Source: JACCWM01 sp040393065
GTDB lineage: Bacteria; Myxococcota_A; Bradymonadia; Bradymonadales; Bradymonadaceae
Direction of reading: 5' to 3'
Length of the DNA: 25,491 nt
NCBI GenBank assembly: GCA_040393065.1
Contig: JBEBUW010000064.1
Location: 1-25,491 of the forward strand
The translations under genes were made by a program, and so were the position numbers. Shown here piece after piece: positions 23,173-25,491 of this stretch. The notes beneath the pieces were generated by a model. It made no database searches. It was not told where the DNA came from and worked only from the letters and a program-made list of their open reading frames with translations. Position 1 is the first letter of the stretch. Every line of letters begins with the position of its first letter.

Positions 23173-24330
23173 GTGATCGACAGGTTGACGAATCGGTTGC
23201 AGCGGGTTCGAGAGAGGTTGCAGCCCCGAAAGTTCGTGAAGGTTTTTGCAAAGCTGGCCGTGTTTGAGTTGATGGTCTGGCCGTTGATTGCGTGCGATCC
23301 GTTTCATACGGGTTTTGAGGACGTCGAAACGGCGGAGTATTACCAGGCGGCGCGCATGGCGGAAGCGCCTGAGCCGCCCGGGCAGCTTGTGGTGATGAAC
23401 TGGAATGCGAAATTTGGCGGAGGCCGGATTGATTTCTGGTTTGATTGCCATGGCGATCGCGTGTTGATGAGCCGCAGCGAAGTCATCGAAAATATGGAGG
23501 GGCTGGCGCGTAAGATCAATCAGGTCAATCCCGATATTTTGCTGTTGCAGGAGATCGATACGAATTCCAAACGCGCGGCGTATGTGAATCAGGTGCAGTG
23601 GTTGCTCGATCATACGGAGCTGAACTACGCGGCGTATGCTTCGCAGTGGAAGGCCGATTACATTCCGACCGACGGGATCGGCCGCATGGATTCAGGCAAT
23701 GCGGTGTTGTCGAAGTTTCCTTTGCGTGATGGCCAGCGGATTGCGCTGCCGTTGAGTGAGGAGCAGGATGCGCTGACGCGGTATTTTTATCTGAAGCGCA
23801 ATATTCTTTCGGTGGTGAGCGACATTCCGGGCTTTGGGCCGTTGCATGTGGTCAACGTGCATACCGATGCGTTTGGAAAGGACGGCACCAAGAAAAAGCA
23901 CATCGACGCTTTTAAGGCGGAGCTGGATCGGATTGCAGCCACCGGCGCGTTGTTTGTGGCGGGCGGAGATCTGAACACGATTCCGGATGGGAGTGTGCAG
24001 CTCAAGGGATTCAGCGATTCGGTGTGCGAAGATGAAGATTTTATGGCCGATGATTTTACCGGCGAGCGCGGCTGGCTGACGGGTTTGTATGAATCGTATG
24101 CGTCGGCGATTCCGCTGGCCGACTATCAGGCAGATAATCAGCCGTATTTCACGCACACGACGCGTAAGGACGGGTTCTGGAATCGGATGCTCGATTATAT
24201 TTTCACGAACGGTGAATTTGTCGAGGGCTCGGGCATGGTGCATCAGGGCGTGTCGTCGGGCGGGATGGAAACAATGCCGCTCTCAGATCATGCGCCGGTA
24301 ACGGCGATTTTGCAGTTGAAGAAGCCATGA
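23173..24330 (+). CDS. endonuclease/exonuclease/phosphatase-family lipoprotein
   Basis: The 385-aa protein starts at GTG 23173 with GGGAG six bases upstream. A basic N-terminus and hydrophobic stretch end at lipobox-like Cys41 (PLIAC), so it should be anchored in the envelope. The catalytic domain shows the EEP signatures in order: VVMNWNAK (73-80), LLLQEID with Glu127, NVHTD (His229), AGGDLNT (Asp265, Asn267), LDYIF and a C-terminal SDHAP (Asp372, His373). This Mg2+-dependent fold includes DNase I, exonuclease III and phosphodiesterases for phospholipids and inositol phosphates, so the substrate may be DNA, RNA or lipid. The spacing before its start and the ATGA overlap with the next gene make a two-gene operon likely. 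Confidence 0.92.
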   Translation: MIDRLTNRLQRVRERLQPRKFVKVFAKLAVFELMVWPLIACDPFHTGFEDVETAEYYQAARMAEAPEPPGQLVVMNWNAKFGGGRIDFWFDCHGDRVLMSRSEVIENMEGLARKINQVNPDILLLQEIDTNSKRAAYVNQVQWLLDHTELNYAAYASQWKADYIPTDGIGRMDSGNAVLSKFPLRDGQRIALPLSEEQDALTRYFYLKRNILSVVSDIPGFGPLHVVNVHTDAFGKDGTKKKHIDAFKAELDRIAATGALFVAGGDLNTIPDGSVQLKGFSDSVCEDEDFMADDFTGERGWLTGLYESYASAIPLADYQADNQPYFTHTTRKDGFWNRMLDYIFTNGEFVEGSGMVHQGVSSGGMETMPLSDHAPVTAILQLKKP

Positions 24331-25157
24331 TGAACTTTGAAAAACATGGTTCGTTCCGTCCGATGTATGGCTTTGCAGCGCTGGTTTTCCTGGCGGTCTG
24401 GACGTTGTCTGCGCCGGCCTTTGCGTTGGGCGGTGCCTGGAGCGCGCCGTTTGCCGGGCACACAGCGTACGTGGTTGGAGAGGGACGTTTTGAAGTCGGC
24501 GTTTTCGATGAGCTTCGGTATGGCGTGAGTGAAAACGTTGAAATCAGCGCGCATCCTTTGTGGATGTTTGTGATGCCGAATGTTTCAGCCAAGATCGCCT
24601 GGGTTCCCCTGGCAAAGGCGCAGATTTCAACGCGACATGCGCTGGTGTATCCGACGCTTTTGCTCGGCCTTTTGGCGCGAGAGGGGACGGGTGGGATTTT
24701 GCCGCCCACGACCGAGGTGCCGCATATTTTCGGGCTCACGAATGAGCTTCTTGTGAGCGGGCAGTTGAGCGCAAGTCATACGCTGACGTGGAAGGGTGGG
24801 GTGCATGTCGCGCCTCGTTCCGGCGGCAGCAGTACGCCGGGCACGGAGTTTGTAACGATTGATTTGCCGCTGATTTATGCGCGAACGGCAGCGTATCATA
24901 GTGCGGCGACGGTGCATTCCGGGCTGGCGCTGGATGGTCCGCTTCTGGGAGCTTTTTCGTTTCTGATCGGGGCGGATATGTTCTTTTTGCCGGGTCTGGA
25001 TGAGGGCCGGTTTGCGTTTGAGCAGGGCACGACGCTGCGGTGGAATGCATCGCAAACGTGGATTTTGCAGGCCGGGTACAAGCTGGTGGTGGGCAGTTAT
25101 CCGTTCGGGAACCAGACGCATCTGTTGCCGACGGCGGATGTGAAGTGGTCGTTTTGA
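24327..25157 (+). CDS. putative outer-membrane beta-barrel protein
   Basis: The 276-aa protein has a signal peptide ending near APAFALG (about 27-33). The mature part is an alternating polar/hydrophobic sequence with aromatic girdle residues and ends in Phe (ADVKWSF), as outer-membrane barrels do. Segments such as HTAYVVGEGRFEVGVFDELRY and ILQAGYKLVVGSYPFG look like paired strands. I do not recognise a named family. Its ATG overlaps the stop of the EEP lipoprotein gene (ATGA); ATG 24330 is an equally possible start. Tight coupling suggests it works with, or is exported alongside, the EEP protein. Confidence 0.8.
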   Translation: MMNFEKHGSFRPMYGFAALVFLAVWTLSAPAFALGGAWSAPFAGHTAYVVGEGRFEVGVFDELRYGVSENVEISAHPLWMFVMPNVSAKIAWVPLAKAQISTRHALVYPTLLLGLLAREGTGGILPPTTEVPHIFGLTNELLVSGQLSASHTLTWKGGVHVAPRSGGSSTPGTEFVTIDLPLIYARTAAYHSAATVHSGLALDGPLLGAFSFLIGADMFFLPGLDEGRFAFEQGTTLRWNASQTWILQAGYKLVVGSYPFGNQTHLLPTADVKWSF

Positions 25158-25181
25158 ATGTTCGAGAGCGTCGTGTAGGTC

Positions 25182-25296
25182 GTGAAACAGGATATAGGCT
25201 GTGAAGCAGGTTATGATATAGGCTGTGAAACAGGCCATGATATAGGTTGTGAAACAGGCCATGATATAGGTTGTGAAACAGGCCATGAACAATGCT
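25182..25296. repeat. 24-bp tandem repeat array
   Basis: A 19-bp short unit at 25182-25200 is followed by four 24-bp units at 25201, 25225, 25249 and 25273. Each unit starts GTGAA(A/G)CAGG and contains ATGATATAGG, except the last, which diverges at its end. Units two and three are identical. The period is a multiple of three, so several frames stay open on both strands, but no start with a ribosome site makes any of them a convincing gene. Confidence 0.9.
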
Positions 25297-25382
25297 GTGT
25301 ACGTAACGGCTTTCGGAATTCGTGGAAATGTAGAAAAATACAGGACCGGCCGGCCTGGACAGAACTTTTCTTGAAGAGACAT

Positions 25383-25428
25383 GAAAATTATAGAAATTTC
25401 TATTTTTTCTGAAATTTCTATAATTTTC
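25383..25428. repeat. perfect 18-bp AT-rich inverted repeat
   Basis: GAAAATTATAGAAATTTC (25383-25400) and its exact reverse complement (25411-25428) flank a 10-nt loop, TATTTTTTCT. The arm contains a smaller palindrome. Such an AT-rich cruciform may be a terminator for the upstream pair, a protein-binding site or the edge of a mobile repeat. No gene is visible from here to the end of the window. Confidence 0.8.
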
Positions 25429-25491
25429 TGCCAGATTTTTTGCGCACTTGAGCCTCGTCACTGCAAAATTTTTCTTCTTTTTTTGCCGCCT

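Noticed and set aside
24736..25461. Minus-strand open frame with GLFHNLYH repeats
   Set aside because: It overlaps the barrel gene on the opposite strand. Its repeats come from the 24-bp DNA array, which is open in several frames, and its N-terminus runs across the AT-rich inverted repeat.

Overview
The window looks like chromosomal DNA of a moderately GC-rich Gram-negative bacterium from the Myxococcota/Bradymonadales ('deltaproteobacterial') neighbourhood. This is an inference. It rests on several lipoproteins with low-complexity Asn, Asp and Glu-rich linkers after the lipobox cysteine, a eukaryote-like Ser/Thr kinase with a PEGA domain, Asp-rich calcium-loop lipoproteins, and a mix of outer-membrane proteins with standard house-keeping enzymes. 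No rRNA, tRNA, transposase, phage gene or CRISPR array is visible.

Layout. 1-811 holds an unrecognised 240-aa protein on the minus strand, and 1036-1980 an aldo/keto reductase. 2009-5737 (minus) is a row of three paralogous lipoprotein nucleases of the endonuclease I (EndA/NucM) family; two carry an extra N-terminal beta-rich domain and each has a different acidic linker. 6027-10743 (plus) is a likely envelope signalling/structural module: a membrane Ser/Thr kinase with a PEGA domain, a TPR/PEGA/coiled-coil/outer-membrane protein, a Cys-rich lipoprotein and a calcium-loop lipoprotein. A tandem universal stress protein follows (10874-11848).

11868-17518 holds mostly metabolic and stress genes: a Nudix-metallo-beta-lactamase fusion, a fold-III PLP decarboxylase (DapDC-like but without the usual active-site Cys motif), a YceI protein divergent from a LysR regulator, and glutathione synthetase. 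17609-20824 (minus) is a compact three-gene ABC module (ATPase, permease, GldG-like auxiliary protein) with overlapping genes. 21203-22723 is an unrecognised lipoprotein closed by a very strong terminator. 23173-25157 is an overlapping pair: an endonuclease/exonuclease/phosphatase-fold lipoprotein and a putative outer-membrane barrel.

Two non-coding stretches stand out. One lies at 22800-23040: three 41-bp direct repeats bracketed by a 9-bp inverted repeat and followed by a nested hairpin. The other is at 25182-25428: a 24-bp repeat array followed by a perfect 18-bp AT-rich inverted repeat. Taken together, four predicted envelope-anchored nuclease-fold proteins within 22 kb suggest a cell that digests nucleic acid outside the cytoplasm, which would fit a predatory or scavenging life style. 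That last step is inference only.
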